In this document: piece by piece, positions 34,032 to 46,870 of the stretch
Position numbering within the stretch: the first letter of the stretch is position 1
Layout of the letters: the number at the start of each line of letters is the position of its first letter
Source: Acephala macrosclerotiorum
Taxonomy: Eukaryota; Ascomycota; Leotiomycetes; Helotiales; Mollisiaceae
Assembly (NCBI GenBank): GCA_014904845.1
Contig: MU119210.1
Coordinates: forward strand, 496,001 to 560,000
Reading direction: 5' to 3'
Length of the DNA: 64,000 bases
Notes under the pieces: generated by a model
Told to the model about the DNA's origin: nothing
Database searches by the model: none
Seen by the model: only the letters and a program-made list of their open reading frames with translations
Made by a program: the position numbers and the translations under genes

Positions 34032-36034
34032 ATGTCTAAGATGGATTTGGAAATTATCAATCTTGGCGGTATCGAATATATTTCCGGTACGACGATCGTG
34101 GGATCAACCACCCGTTCTCCATTCCCGAAGTCAGCTGCTCGTGTCCCAGTGATTGTCCTCAATGCTGTAGGACAAGGTCCCACCGAACACTGGTGGATTG
34201 AACGCAGAATAATGGAGCTCGAATCCAAGGATGACGTTATCAACACCATTTTCACCAAGCGAGTCATTGTCAAGGTTTCAGACATTGAGATTGCAGCCAT
34301 TCAAGACCAATGCACTCCGAGCGATGTTTATATCGAACACGCGGATATCACTCGAGAGTTCTACAGTACCTCGCTACGCGATGGCCCGTACTTCCTGGAT
34401 GGCTATAATCTGTATAAAGCATATAGACTTTACGATGACCTGTACGGTGCCTTCGTTTCGGGGGTCAGACAACCGGATGAAGAACCGTTCAAGTTAGGAC
34501 ATTCTCTAGACTTAAATACTGCGATACTAACATCAGATCACAGATTCAAGGAGGTGCCGCGGTTTAAAGGCAAGGTCATGATACCCGTTCCATCACGACA
34601 CTACTTCCCCCCACCCAGCGAGCAAAAACCACTTTCCGGGAAGCGCATCGCCGTCAAAGATATATACGACCTTTGGGGCCTGCCGACAGCTGCAGGCTGC
34701 CCCCAATATGCGGAACATCGAGGGTTCGCGTTTGACACCGCTGAATGTATTAAAACTCTCCTTGATGTCGGAGCCGTTATCGTTGGAAAAGCAAAGACCG
34801 TTCAATTTGCCTCTGGAATGGCATCTGCAGACTGGAGTGTAGATACGTGCCCTACGAATCCTCGTGGCGATAGATGGCTTGATACGGACTGTAGCAGTTC
34901 GGGAAGTGCAGCTGCGATCACGGGCTACGAGTGGCTGGACTTTGCTGTTGGCTCGGATAGTAAGTACCCTGCTAGTATCGAAGAATGAAGCTGATTGATG
35001 TAGGTCTTGGGAGTATGACTGGACCTGCGGCAGCTTGTGGAGTATTTGGGCTGAGACCTAGCTTTGGTGCTTTATCGAATATCGGTGCGGTACCTGTGTC
35101 TGCGTGAGTGATTCTGCTGCGAGGACCACAGCCAGGATGTTAACTGCTGTAGTGTATTGGACACACCTGGTCATTTCAGCCGGTCAATCAGTGAGCTTTC
35201 ATCTATGGCAAAGGCTTGGTTGAAACCTATAAATAAGATCTCCAGTTTTATACCCGCAGTACTCGGCGAGAAATGGATCGTTGTTCGCATCCTCACACCT
35301 GCCGAATGGGAACCCTTTCACATTCCATCCAAGGAATCGGCAATGAAAGAGCTTGTACGGGATCTCGAAGCATACTGGAAGGTAGCACACACACCATTCA
35401 GCATCGAAAAGTGCTGGAACCACGATCCGGACCGCCCTCCTGGAGATGCGTCATTGAGCGGCTACTTACAAAGGGTAAATATACTTGTAGCGCCTTTGCA
35501 GGATCCAATGCTTACGCACGCATAGACTGTAGCTGACATCCAACTGCACGATTGCTGGCAGAATGCCTCACGGTTCTTGCGAGAATACTCAGAAGAACGG
35601 CAGGGACAGCTGGAGGTAGACAAATTGATTCAATACAAATGGTACGAAGACTTCTATGCCTATTGGCACAACTCTGATGTGGTGCAGGGATCTCGGCCGT
35701 TGGGTAACGGATTCAGACTATGAAACGGCTCTCGAGAGGAAAGAAATCTTTAAAAAATTCTTGGAACGAAGGGTGTTCAAAGAAGGAACGATAATGGTTC
35801 TTCCTGGTGGAAGCCCTGACATCCGCTTCCGAGATGAGAAGACCCCGTACGTGATCTTGATGCAACCTTCGTTGAGCGACAAGATTTACTAACTCCAGTA
35901 TTTTAAAAGAGAGGACCACTACGACAAATGGCAAGGCTTCGGCTTTCAGAACACAACGTACTCTGTTCTGGGCGGTCTCCCCGCGATAAACATTCCAGGT
36001 AGGCTTGAGCATTCGATCGTGTACCTCGACCAAA

Positions 36035-36079
<45 letters not shown>

Positions 36080-36481
36080 ATTCCTCGAGATCTGGGGCAT
36101 TTATCTGACAACAGATAGTTGGTCAGCGACAATATCGTTCCAAGATCACTGGTGAGACGGTCAACCAGCCAGTCAGTGTTACGGTAGTAGGTCCTCGAGG
36201 ATCAGATCTCTGGTTGATGCATCATCTCGAGAAGGCGTTGCGCAAGGTATTCTCACCCTCTAGTAGCAATATTCCTCTGTGTTTTGAGAATTTTGAATTT
36301 CCCTCGCTCTTGGGACATTCCGTCGTCCTCTTTATAGTACTTGAATTAGGAAACACTGACACCGAGATCTTGAATATAGGATAGACGCAGTGTGCTCGTA
36401 GGGTCTGATACATTTGAGGTCTCTGAGGCCGACGAGAAGACGCCCAAGATGAAGGACGCCTTTGCACATCTTAAATTGTGA
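34032..36481 (+). CDS. amidase-signature family hydrolase with N-terminal extension
   Basis: Eight exons: 34032-34959, 35004-35103, 35153-35474, 35562-35641, 35688-35850, 35899-35998, 36119-36246, 36380-36481; 640 residues. Unspliced it looks frameshifted, but all junctions close. The Ser-cisSer-Lys triad is visible: Lys about 209 in GKRIAVKDIYDLWG, cis-Ser in DCSSSGSAAAI, nucleophile about Ser313 in SLGSMTGPAAACGVFGLRPS. The usual DTGGSIR is here SLGSMT, so Arg is replaced by Thr. The C-terminal WQGFGFQNTTYSVLGGLPAI and VVGPRGSDLWLMHHLEKAL are typical. About 180 residues precede the amidase fold, an arrangement I associate with uncharacterised fungal amidases. Intron 6 (35999-36118) contains a long T/A palindrome. 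Substrate unknown. Confidence 0.85.
36035..36080. repeat. T25-A21 homopolymer palindrome inside an amidase intron
   Basis: Twenty-five T followed directly by twenty-one A, a nearly perfect self-complementary tract in intron 6. In RNA it would form a U-A hairpin. Homopolymer lengths are prone to sequencing and assembly error. Confidence 0.8.
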
Positions 36482-37583
36482 GCTGAAGCTTGGAGCAATG
36501 GTAACGAAAGGAGAGAGACCAGAGTAGGATGTTTAGGGGTTATTGACCTCTAGCCGCTTTAAGCGTGGCGCTGTGAGGGTTGAGAGTACGAGTATGGGAA
36601 GTATTGATAAAGTACCCCGATACGGTAACTGAAGCATAGACGTCGTTGCTACAGTAAAATATTCAAAGAAAAGTCCAGGGTATGAACAACCAGATGACGA
36701 ATTGTACCTCCTCCCGTGAAACAATAGGCTGCAGTAGTTTTTGCTCCTTCGTTCAGTTGGACTTGTCACTCTTGTGCTCCTCGATTTGGACGTGGGATTG
36801 TCATGTCGCACCTCCCAATCTACACTTGCTTCTTACCAACCCCTCAGGAGCACAGGCATCATTCTGGCTTGACTCGAAACAGCAGCTTCTGCGAAGCTGC
36901 TCTGTGGGGTCCATCATGTCCGGATCCGACATCCCGACTTGTGGAGCGGAGGTTCTGCTCCAAAGTGGGCAGGACGGGGCCCACGTTTTGACGTCCCGGT
37001 TGGAAGAAGTATCGATTGCTTCGAGATGGTGTGGTGCTTGAATTTGCATGAGAGATGGTCGCCAGCCCGGCTCAGATGTTGCTTTAATAGAGAAACACGC
37101 TGTGAAAAACTTGGATAACTTGAAAACGAGCGAACATTCTTCAAGCCAAGCAACACACAATGATTTCAGACGAACACCCTCTGTTGCCCTCACACCCAAT
37201 CGCCGAAAGGCGCTGCACGATTATGGCAATCCAGGATATCGGAAGGCCAGGGTGTCCCAAGCTGTCATCGGCTACATCGGCGCGTCCCCAACAACCATCG
37301 CTAAACCATCGCTAAACCCTCACCTATTTGGGATGTTCTTGCGAAGTCTGTCCTCCTCCGCTCCTCGTCCGACGTCCACAATTGCACCACGATAAAACGA
37401 TACGATACTGGTAGCCACGTTCTAGTGGCGGTCGAGTGATAATGGTTGGAAATGAGAGGTTGCCGACACTGGCGGCAGAACGGGGAGAGGCCGAGGGAGG
37501 AAATGGTTAAAGGGTTGGGGAGGGCTGGCGTTGGACTTGGAGAGGATTTGAATTCTGGCTAGTGAATTCGGGACGATTACAAG
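36482..37583. other. intergenic, no gene seen
   Basis: Several short frames on both strands without domains. The tandem CGCTAAACC near 37300-37320 is a trivial repeat. Confidence 0.5.
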
Positions 37584-38713
37584 ATGAGGACGAAAGAGGA
37601 ACTTCTCGCGCTCGCAGAGATCAATCCGGAGCTTGAACAGGTTGGCTATTTGTCCAGAGCTGTGGTGGATTTGGACTGACGTCTCCAGATCATCAAGAAA
37701 CATGGCCCAATTCCGAGTCTCACGGCAGCGAGCAATATCCCTAAGATCCGACAGCAGCTCCTCGCCAGGAAAAGAGAGATGACAGCTGCTAGCGATTCTG
37801 CAGAAGCAGCAGCATATGCCGAGGAAGATAGGCAGATTCCAGTCCGAGACGGAACCACGATCGCTGTACGAATACACAAGCCGAGCAACCCTCCCGCAGA
37901 CGGATGCCCAATACTCGTAATATACCACGGAGGCGGGTTCTGTCTTGGAGGATTGGACAATGAAGAGTGGCTTTGCAGAAGGTTTACGGAGTTGGGAGGC
38001 ATAGCTGTTAATGTCGACTACAGGCTAGCGCCCGAACATCCATTCCCTGTGCCGCCGCAGGATGCTTATGACGCGTTGAAATGGACGGCGGAGAACTTCA
38101 CAGAGTTGGGAGGAAATCCCAAGAAGGGATTCTTGGTTGGAGGCATCAGTGCTGGTGCGAACTTCAGTGCTATTCTGACGCATTTGTACCGCGACGACAA
38201 GTTATCACCATCCCTCACTGGTGCATATTTATCTATTCCTCCTTGTATGGCAGCGGAGCTCTGTCCAGAGAAGTATAAACCTTTCTGGCTTAGCCGTGAA
38301 CAGAATAAGGATGCTCCTATTCTGAATAACGATAGCATGGGATTGTTTGAAAGTACGGGAATATTCAATTTGCTAGATTCTCCCACTTTATCCTCGACAT
38401 TGGCTAATTCGATTTTCCTCCAGAACTCTACAACCCTGATCCTTGTTCCAATCTTCGAACCCCAATGCTCTTCTCCTCCCACAAAGACCTCCCTCCCACC
38501 TACTTCCAGATCTGTGGAATGGATCCACTCCGCGACGAAGCATTGATTTATGAAGAGATCTTGAGAGAGGAGAATGGCGTTAAGACTAAAGTTGATATGT
38601 ATCCAGGTCTCCCGCATGGGTTTTGGTCTTATTTCCCAGAGGCGGGCTTCAGTAAGAAGTTGCAGGTAGACTGTGTGGATGGTTTGAAATGGCTGCTTGA
38701 GCAGAGCATTTGA
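37584..38713 (+). CDS. alpha/beta hydrolase, hormone-sensitive-lipase type esterase
   Basis: Carboxylesterase of the HSL/arylacetamide-deacetylase group, 336 residues; exons 37584-37640, 37689-38352, 38424-38713. The oxyanion-hole motif HGGGF is near residue 99 (VIYHGGGFCLGG). The nucleophile elbow is GGISAGAN (Ser about 173), the acid is in GMDPLRDE and the His in GLPHGFW. VNVDYRLAPEHPFP is another family signature. The cap is the N-terminal helical segment. No signal peptide, so intracellular. Start chosen at the ATG giving MRTKEELLAL, which precedes a short first exon. The catalytic set is complete. Substrate unknown. Confidence 0.88.
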
Positions 38714-39688
38714 CGGAGAGAATATCGCCGAGGAGGTTGGCTAGTTTCAAGAGAGAAGAGCTCTAGGGGTAATATAAGGAGGGGTTGACGCTAGTAGTCT
38801 AGCAGGTTATATATTCCCACTATCATCATTTACTTGATTTAATGTATGGGCTTCGCAGCAGACTCCGCCCCCATCGCCCAAGATTGTCGGTGTGTTGTGT
38901 CTATCTCTGACAGACCCGTAAACAGTTTTGCGATCCGCAGTGGCAGCGCTGCATAAGATCCTCGAACACCTGCAGCACCAACTCCGTAACTGCATGATTA
39001 CCAAGTGGTGCAGAGTCGTAAGCCGCTGCTAGAACTTAGCACAAACTTGATGCTCCTCAGAGGAGGTCTCAATAGTTTTCAATTCTCTCCTGACTCTACC
39101 TTGTTACTTTCTATGGCCGCTGCGATACAGTTCTTGCCTTCTAATCCAACAAGGGGTCCAAGCACAATTCTCGTTTCCCCCGTTGTTGGCTCTCTTCTTG
39201 AAAGTCGTCGAGCGAGAGGCCTTAATTGGGAGAGCTGCTCTCTCACTTTGCATTTCTAATCGGAAGGAGAAGGAGCGCTCTGCTGAATGTCTTTTATTCA
39301 CTGGTCCATGTATGTCCTTCAATTGCAACGGTGCTCGAAATCGACACGCACCATTACAATGTCTTGTATCGCGCAAATTCGAGACCGATGAACCTCGGGA
39401 GCACCAATTTACCTAGGAAATCTAGGCAAAAGCATCCACAATGATGAAAATTAGTCCAAGGCGTGACTCACGTGTCTAAAATCACGTGCAAATTTCTATT
39501 TTTGGATGTGCTGCCTAATGCAGCCTGGTCGCTTCGCCAAGCTCCACATTCAGGACGTCTCAACATCGTCTCTTCTCAAGAAATATAAAATCTCCGTTAC
39601 TCCTCTCAATGGCATCACCGTACAACTAATCAATCCCAAGTCAATTTCTTAGCTTCGGGGCAAAGATATTTCGACGTCCAAATTAAAC
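38714..39688. other. intergenic, no gene seen
   Basis: Holds the esterase 3' flank and the upstream region of the DUF4246 gene. ATCACGTG occurs at 39481, a possible bHLH E-box. No supported frame. Confidence 0.45.
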
Positions 39689-41910
39689 ATGTCCTACAAT
39701 GCTCAGGGTGAGCTGATATCCTCCTTCCTGAATCGCGTTCTCTCTCGAAAGTCTTTTCCTTGTGGAATATAGTCGCCAGTGTTAACCCTCTTTCAGGCGT
39801 TCGGGTGCAGCGAGAACCATGGTCCCGTTTCAAACTTCCTGGTTTGAACTTGCCTCTTGATTGGAGTCCTGGCAGAATTGAGGGCGTTGATGGAGAAGGA
39901 AGGCCGTTGTTCAGGACAGCATTGAATGAGACTGATTTGTCTGATGGATATATTTCGTGAGTAGTCCCTCGGAACCTCTGTCACAATGTTTCACTACTGA
40001 ATGGATATACAGATTGCCTTTGACGACTTTGAGAGAATTTGCAATGCTTGAGATCATGGATTGGCTGACGGACAAGCCGAACTGGTATGAGAAGGTAAAG
40101 TGGACACTTCCTACCTCAGTGCCATTGATCACGTGTCCATTCTGACATCACGCCTAGGTGTTCGACGACAAAATCGTGCAGAAATGGAAGGAAGAGGCAA
40201 TGGCAACCGAAGGCCGTGACGTCTCGCAGAAGATGGTCGATTGGATCATTGAAGAACTCCGTTATAAAGCCGGTATCTTCAAGGAGACAGGCACAATTAG
40301 CGGTAAGAACTTCCTGAAACTCTCTGCGATTCTGAGACTGTCAGCCATGGCTAATTCCCAACGTCTTAGTCTACAATGGAGACGTGGTTAAATCTGACGA
40401 CGCCGTACCCGAATCTATCAAGCTTCGGCTTCGGGAGCAGGTGCGAAAGCTGGAGAATGTCCCCGAGAAATACAAAGACTGGCACCCAGGATCGAATGGA
40501 CAAGTCCTTGATCTTGTCCATCCTTCGCTCTTCCCATTGATCTATGGCCAAAGTCGAGTCGTCGAGAATGAACTGATCGACCTCAAAGGCTGTATCGAGA
40601 GCTCTGGCAAAGGAAATACTATTCCTTTGCCCAAGGAAGAAATTCCTAGGTTCGTCCAGAGATACTCATTACAACCTTATTCGAAGAAATTTCAGTGGCT
40701 CCCTTGCGAGGTGGATATCTCGAATGAAGATGGGTCTGCAAAGTAAGTACACACAAGCAATAGCTCATTTTCTATCATCTGGTCCTCGTTACTGATAGTC
40801 AACAGAATCACCAGCTACATCAATAACCTACATCCTCATAGACATCGAGAACTCTATCAAATCATCGAAAGTGTCATCGCCAAAGCAATTCCACTCTGGA
40901 ACAAGACTCTCACTCCATTGAGAGAATGCAATACCTACCAGCGAATCTCCTACACCGAAACCGTTTTCGATCCTGATCCAGATAATATGTCCGAAGACGA
41001 GAAGCCTCAACAAGAACACGGGGAAACAGAAGATCAGTACTGGGAACGAGTGAATGACTGGGAAGAAGCGATTCGAAAGGCGGTTCAACCAGAACCAGGA
41101 GTTTTTCGGACACCAGAAGAATACCATGCCCAGGAGAGAACCCCAGGTCAGTATTACGATCGTGATATGAAGCGTCAAATGCCGAGACCAGGAGTGGACA
41201 TCAGAAGAGACTATAGCAAGCGAGGACTTCAAGTCATCGTCAAACTCGCGAACATCGAACTCACTCCAAAGAACCCCCAGTACGATGGCGGATCCTGGCA
41301 CGTCGAAGGACAACTGAACGAACATGTCTGTGCCACAGCACTCTACTACTACGACAGCGAGAATATCACAGACAGCCGCCTTGCCTTCCGACAGCAGTCA
41401 TCAGGGGACGATGCAGACGAGATTGGCTATCCGCAGAGTGTTCATGGCTGGTTGACTGAAATCTTCGGATGTGAGCAAGACGGTCCAGCGATGCAAGACG
41501 TTGGGGCCATTCTCTGCCGTGAGGGACGACTCATTACATTCCCAAACATTCTCCAACACCAAGTCCAACCTTTCAAGCTCCGCGACCCCACAAAGCCAGG
41601 ATACAGAAAGATTTTGGCTTTGTTTCTGGTTGATCCAGGAATTCGTATCATCAGCACAGCCAATGTTCCACCTCAGCAGAAGGATTGGTGGAGTGAACAT
41701 ATCAACAACCAGATGACGAGAAGCGGCAAGGCGATGGGAAAGCTGAGCAATGAGCTTAAGGAGAAGATCGTCGAGGATGTCGACGACTTTCCGATCAGCA
41801 TGGAAAAGGCGAAGGAATTGCGACTAGAGCTGATGGCTGAGCGAAGTGTCTTCGTTTCAGCTCATGAGGATGTGTTCAAGCAGCATACTTTCAATCTCTG
41901 TGAGCACTGA
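39689..41910 (+). CDS. DUF4246 family protein
   Basis: Six exons: 39689-39707, 39797-39956, 40013-40094, 40158-40302, 40370-40742, 40806-41910; 627 residues. The N-terminus GVRVQREPWSRFKLPGLNLP and the alternating segments LREFAMLEIMDWLTDKPNW, FQWLPCEVDI and YINNLHPHRH are typical of this large fungal family. The C-terminal half contains GGSWHVEGQLNEHVCATALY and FPNILQHQVQPF. The HxE...H spacing resembles the Fe(II)/2-oxoglutarate dioxygenase facial triad, so an oxygenase role is plausible but unproven. No signal peptide. The small first exon (MSYNAQ) was chosen because it joins in phase. Function not established for the family. Confidence 0.85.
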
Positions 41911-42630
41911 GAATGTCCTAGAGTCTGTTGGGCGTCCAGTCGGAGGATGTCAGTGCGAACGTAAGGGACAGGATTCTTCGGGGTTCAAGTCATGACAGCG
42001 AGACAAGCTTTAAGCGAGAGGAAGCAGAAGCCGGAATGCTCGGCAAGCTAGAGATCACTTAGAGATTATCTTGCATCATACTAACACAATGCAACTTGCT
42101 CACTTCGCAGGCAGCATGCCATTCACGTGCCTCGCTACCAACCCCTGAAGCACCGATCCAATTCATCTCGTGAGATCGCAATCCATTCCCCATTTGGAAA
42201 CCAGTACGCTCCCGCCGCACCTCGCACTTGTTACCGCATTTGCGATCACAGATATGCTTTCTATTTGGGATATCAGCTTGTAGCTTTCCCGGCGCATTGG
42301 TCGTGTGGTCATGCACAGCCGTCGGAGCATGAGAATGAGATGAGCTTGCTGGTGTCTTAATTGAGAATGTTCGAAGCAGATATTCGTTTGCACTGTTCAT
42401 GTATCTATTCATAGCACGGTGTCTTCCATATAAGTGGCTTGAGGTCGCACAAGAAGGTTCTCTTAAAATTATAGTCAATTGCGTGGCTTTTCAACTCCTT
42501 GGAGTTTTGCAAAATCTCCTACATCTACGTCCTTCATAAAATCAAGTCCATATCAAACCTCTCACGAATCCCACCTCAAATATCAACAAAAGCCTCCTCC
42601 TCCCTCCATAAATACCTCCACAGGAACAAG
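41911..42630. other. intergenic, no secure gene
   Basis: A 139-codon minus frame (42059-42478) lacks domains and a convincing composition. The CCTCCTCCTCC-rich leader at 42590-42610 precedes the small ORF that follows. Confidence 0.45.
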
Positions 42631-42825
42631 ATGTGCATCTACTTCGTCGCGAAAGCCATGAAAGGCCGCAGAGGCGGCGAGAAGTCCAACGACTACGACA
42701 ACTCCCGAGTCGTCCCATCAGGCCAGCGTCCAGTCAGCCCAAGAGCTGGGATAACACAGCAGGCCGGACAAGTGCAAGGACAGCAGCAGTATGTGGCTCA
42801 GAATGGAGGGTATAAAGCGACTTGA
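42631..42825 (+). CDS. small hypothetical protein
   Basis: 64-residue frame MCIYFVAKAMKGRRGGEKSN continuing into a Gly/Gln/Pro-rich tail. A pyrimidine-rich leader precedes the ATG, as for expressed fungal genes. Cys2 might be acylated, but that is speculation. No family recognised; a chance ORF is possible. Confidence 0.4.
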   Translation: MCIYFVAKAMKGRRGGEKSNDYDNSRVVPSGQRPVSPRAGITQQAGQVQGQQQYVAQNGGYKAT

Positions 42826-43088
42826 CGGAGATGGGGGGACGTATGAAGCACATAATTGTAGGATTGGGGGCTGAATTGAGATGGAAGCTGGACGCAAGCG
42901 AATGATGATCGAAGGTGGAAGAAAAGGAGCTGCGATGGCGTTGCATACCCGTTGTTACGTTCATTTCTGGATTCAGAAATTGTAATGTTGTCAATGACGG
43001 AATTCTGTTCGAAAAATTACTTCTTTGGGTCTTGCTTACTTGCCACCTCAACCTGCCAGTGCGTGGCAACCCAGCCCAGCATCGATAC

Positions 43089-44867
43089 CTACATCTCATC
43101 CCTCTTCTCCTTGCCTAGCTTATCAACCGCATCTCTCGCCTGCATCTCATCGGTGTCAAGCGCATTCACATTTCTCGGCTCTCCCAACTTCTCTCTCCAT
43201 TCTTGTCCCTTGAACATCAACGCTACGATTGGCGCAAAAGCCAGCACGCTTCCGAAACACATGAACATGAAGAATGCCCACTGGTATCCTATTATCCCAT
43301 ACAAATCTACCACATAGAAAGCGTATGTGAATCCAAACGTCTGTCTGATGAAGTTAAACAGTTGAGCTGTCTCACTAGATTCTGCGCGATAGGAATCGAT
43401 GCTGTAAGTATAGCAAGTGGTCGCGATAACTTGAAGACCGAAACAAGCCAGACCCATGCCAAACAGAGGTGCAAACCAGAACACATGATACTGTAGAGTA
43501 AAACCATAGATGAGCAGACCTGCTGGGACGAGAAGAGCTCCTGTCCAGATCGCTTTGAGACGGATCTCAGGAGGTGGATTCTCTCCACCGAAGTTGTGCC
43601 GCGCTCGCTTGATGATGGCATCGAGCACCATACCAGCTGCAAATTCACCAAGTACACCTATGACTGTCAGCGTATGATTCGATGAAGAAGAGTAAGGTAT
43701 GATTACCGCCGATAGACAGAGCTCCTCCGTAAGCTAGACCAATCTCGAGTGTGTTCCAGCCGAATTGTTTTGAGAAGATGCTTGCCACCGTTACTGCTGG
43801 CAGGATACTTGCAAATCCATATTGAGCTGCATAATACAAAGCCGGGAATATGACGGAAGGGTATCTCGCCATCTTCAAGGAGGGAATGACGAATTGATTC
43901 CATTTCAATGTCAGCTCTGGAAAGTTGGAGTAAGGCTTCAGTCGAGAAATGTACGTCTTTGGTGTGAAAGTAATCTCCCGTTCAGAGAATGTCCTTGTAA
44001 GCCGAGATTGGTCACGGATGTACAAAGTCTCTGGGAGGCAGAATATGATGGCGAGAAGCATGAAGCCGTCGAGTATGGCGGCGAACTTGAAAGTCCAACG
44101 CCAGCCTAGGTATTGACCCACTAAACCACCAATAATCGGGGCGAGATGTGCACCTGTGGTGAGAACCACGGTAAAGATTCCCATCGCTCGCCCACGTTGA
44201 TGGTAAAAGAAGAGATCGACGACTGTTGCCGGACCTGTAGAAAGTAAGCGATGCCCAAGAATGGAGGGATACTTTTGCGTACCGAGTGCCATGGCGGCAG
44301 GCCAAAGTCCATTGAAGACTCGAGCAACAATCAATTGATTAAAGTTTTTGGCATATGCTGCACCCAGGGCTGAAGAAAAACCTAGCAAGGTTGTGAACAG
44401 ATAGACTGGGCGTCTTCCATAGACATTGGCAAGAGGTATCCACAAGAAAGGTCCAATGCCATTGAGAGCGATGACAACGGTCGTTTGGTAGGAGGCTCGG
44501 ACTTTCGTGATATGAAATTCTTTGGCCTTCCCGTAATCAGCGCTCTTTTCTTCTCAACTTCCAAAGAGGCATTCGGGCTTACAAGAGGACCGTAAGCTGG
44601 GTTGATGATGGCAGTATTCAAGGTTCCGATGGCGGCAAGAACGCAGACTTGTAGCAGAATGGTTACCTGTGACAAATGTAAGCTCCCTCTTTTCTCAAAA
44701 AATGTTGTGGTGCTTACTTTCAAGTACATGGGCCAGTTTAAAGGGTCGTTCGGGTCATCTGATGGCCGTGGTAGGAAGGTATCACGGTCCTGATCAATCG
44801 CCACCCCTCTTGCTGCTTCATCTGCCACATTCTCGTTTTGAATTGCTTTCTGCTTGGGGTCTGCCAT
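43089..44867 (-). CDS. MFS transporter, DHA1-type (multidrug/polyamine-like)
   Basis: Five exons: 44867-44718, 44666-44583, 44526-44283, 44234-43707, 43657-43089; 524 residues and about twelve TM helices. DPNDPLNWP before TM1 is the usual fungal DHA1 entry. ASYQTTVVIALNGIGPFLWI is TM2, ANVYGRRPVYLF is motif A, GQYLGWRWTFKFAA follows TM5, and a long central loop precedes TM7. The join INPAYGPL|AKEFHITKV is recovered only by removing a 56-bp intron (44582-44527), showing that the apparent continuous frame there is not coding. The C-terminus is polar. The substrate is unknown; drug, toxin or metabolite efflux is likely by family. Confidence 0.87.
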
Positions 44868-46391
44868 CGCTCTTGGTGTTCTCAGCGACTTTCAAAGCTC
44901 TATGAAGAAGGAACAAGCTTTACCAAGACCTCGAGTAGCTGTCGGGAATATACTTATGCCGTCCATCCCATCGCCAGTCCGCCGCGGCGAGTGTCCGTTC
45001 AATCGCTGGAGGTTGGGTTCGTGAACATTGACCCCGCAATGCTTGGCTTCCGGGGGAGGGTCGCCCGATAATATGGGACGCGCAAGCCAATGATAGAATT
45101 GTTTTCGATCATATTGCCCCCGAAAGGAGGATATGGAGCCCTGGTTGGCGGTGGCGGTCGGGTTGTGGGAGTAAGAGGAAGCAGACATCCGCCGCTAGAG
45201 TCCAGCGATGGCTTCGACGTCCTGGCTTCTTTTCAGTTCAACACTGGTGACATCCTGCTCAAACGTGCTGGGAGAGTTCTCACTTACCTCGTGTCCTCTT
45301 CGTGCGAAGTAGACCGCCAAGGGAGAAAGACTTCGGAAGTCTCGCGAATACACTAGTCAGTGGGACCAGGCGCTATAGTTCAGTGATATCGCCCCCTAAA
45401 ATACCCTGTAATTACAGACTTGCATGCTGAAGAGGGTATCGCGGCACTTGCTCCGTTTTCCAGTGCTCGGTCCCTGTATTTCCAGGGATGGTTTCACTAA
45501 AGAGCACTGTAGCTGCTCTGTCAGCAACGTCGTTCATCGTATCGCATTGTCTTCTGTTCGTCAAGGTTTCTTCTCATCTTTGGTGCCCCTGTTGTCGTTT
45601 CAGCGTCCTCTCCTATCGTTCCAGGGGCAATGTTGTTACTCACCTTGAATTTCTTGTCATTGGTCGTCCGTACCTCGATTATGGAAGTCTCCTAAAGATC
45701 TCTTGGCCTCACACAGGATATGATGGTCCAGTATGTCCGGCAGTGAGGGACCGCAAGTCTGCGACCTCAGGCGGTGGTGCTGATAGTTCGAGAACAAGCA
45801 ATTGAACGCGTCGTCGGAGTGCTTTCACATGCGCAGTCAGTACGTGCAGAAGAGAGATGATTGAGTTGACTTCTTTACTATGGGGGAGGACAGTAATTTA
45901 AGAAGCAAGTGGCGTGATGGGAGAGTTGTCGTTCTGGGAAGGCGCGATGTCTTGAGGACGGAGTGAGCGGAATGAAGGGGGTAGGAACTTGACAGCCCAC
46001 CACTTGGGAAGAAGGAGCGTCCTCGTCACCACCCTTGAACATAAGTATCAGAGAATGCAGAAAGTAGATGCGGTTGCAGAACTCTGGTCAAGTGCGAGAT
46101 TCTGGCAAAACTGAGAGATTGAAAGCGCAGAGCATCGTTCTCCCTTCGAGGAGCGAGAAAGGTCGTCTGATTTCTCCACATTCGAGACATTCGAGAAGTA
46201 TGTCGAGCCTATCGAAACAGTTCGGTCTCATACATAAATCAAATTGAGCAATGGTATTAAAAGATGTCTGACAGTCTGTCCAACTAGCATTCACCACATC
46301 ATTACTCAAGACATCACAGATACAGACGCGCTTCCTCTGATTTCAAGCGATTTGAACCTCGAATTGAGGCCGTCTGCTTCCTCAATACAAC
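44868..46391. other. intergenic, MFS upstream region and RBR relic flank
   Basis: 1.5 kb with no convincing gene. Short frames on both strands lack domains. 45470-45620 has a CT-rich segment without a clear ORF. Confidence 0.45.
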
Positions 46392-46870
46392 ATGCGAACT
46401 TTCCTCGTGAAAGTTTTGCCCCTCTTGGTTGGCATTGCGACCCTCGTCCAGCACAACGACTGGCTTCAGACCCTGGATTTCTACCATCGATGCTTCACAG
46501 TCTCTTGGATAGCACTCTCGTGTATGACCGTTGGTCCAATCATCTCCAGCCTTATCCGCTTCTGCGACATCGGCCTTCATCAACAAAAGAAAATAGAGGA
46601 AGATGCTTCGGTTGCGTTTTTGAGGGCTTGGACGAAGAAATGCCCGAGATGCAGGTGTACTGTTTGGAAAGATAGGGGTTGCTATCATATGCTATTTGAG
46701 TTCCCTTGACCTAATCAGGAGACTGCTTGCTAACTTGTGAAATAGGTTCCCGCTGCTATCGCGAGTTCTGCTGGGAATGTTTGGGGTACTGGATTAGGGG
46801 TCACAGTTCATACTTTTGTCCCGCCACTGGGCATAGACCGCCTTACTACAGATGGCCTTACTACAGATGA
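46392..46870 (+). pseudogene. RBR/IBR-type RING protein relic, splice donor lost
   Basis: The frame from 46392 ends in QKKIEEDASVAFLRAWTKKC then CRCTVWKDRGCYHM, which aligns with the IBR-RING2 linker and first half of RING2 in the neighbouring gene at 48288. The second half (CSRCYREFCWECLGYW) follows an acceptor at about 46745, so a 5' splice site is expected after CATATGCTA. The sequence there is TTTGAG instead of GTTTGAG-like, so the donor seems destroyed. RING1 cannot be found upstream. The 3' end carries a 15-bp tandem duplication (CCTTACTACAGATG) just before the stop. RING2 residues are otherwise intact, so decay looks recent. Confidence 0.5.

Noticed and set aside
35475..35900. Apparent frameshifts and stops in the amidase
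   Set aside because: All are removed by GT-AG introns that restore family motifs, so the gene is intact rather than a pseudogene.
42059..42478. 139-codon minus-strand ORF with several His and Cys
   Set aside because: The CDRKCGNKC phrase is suggestive but isolated; no domain, leader or intron evidence.
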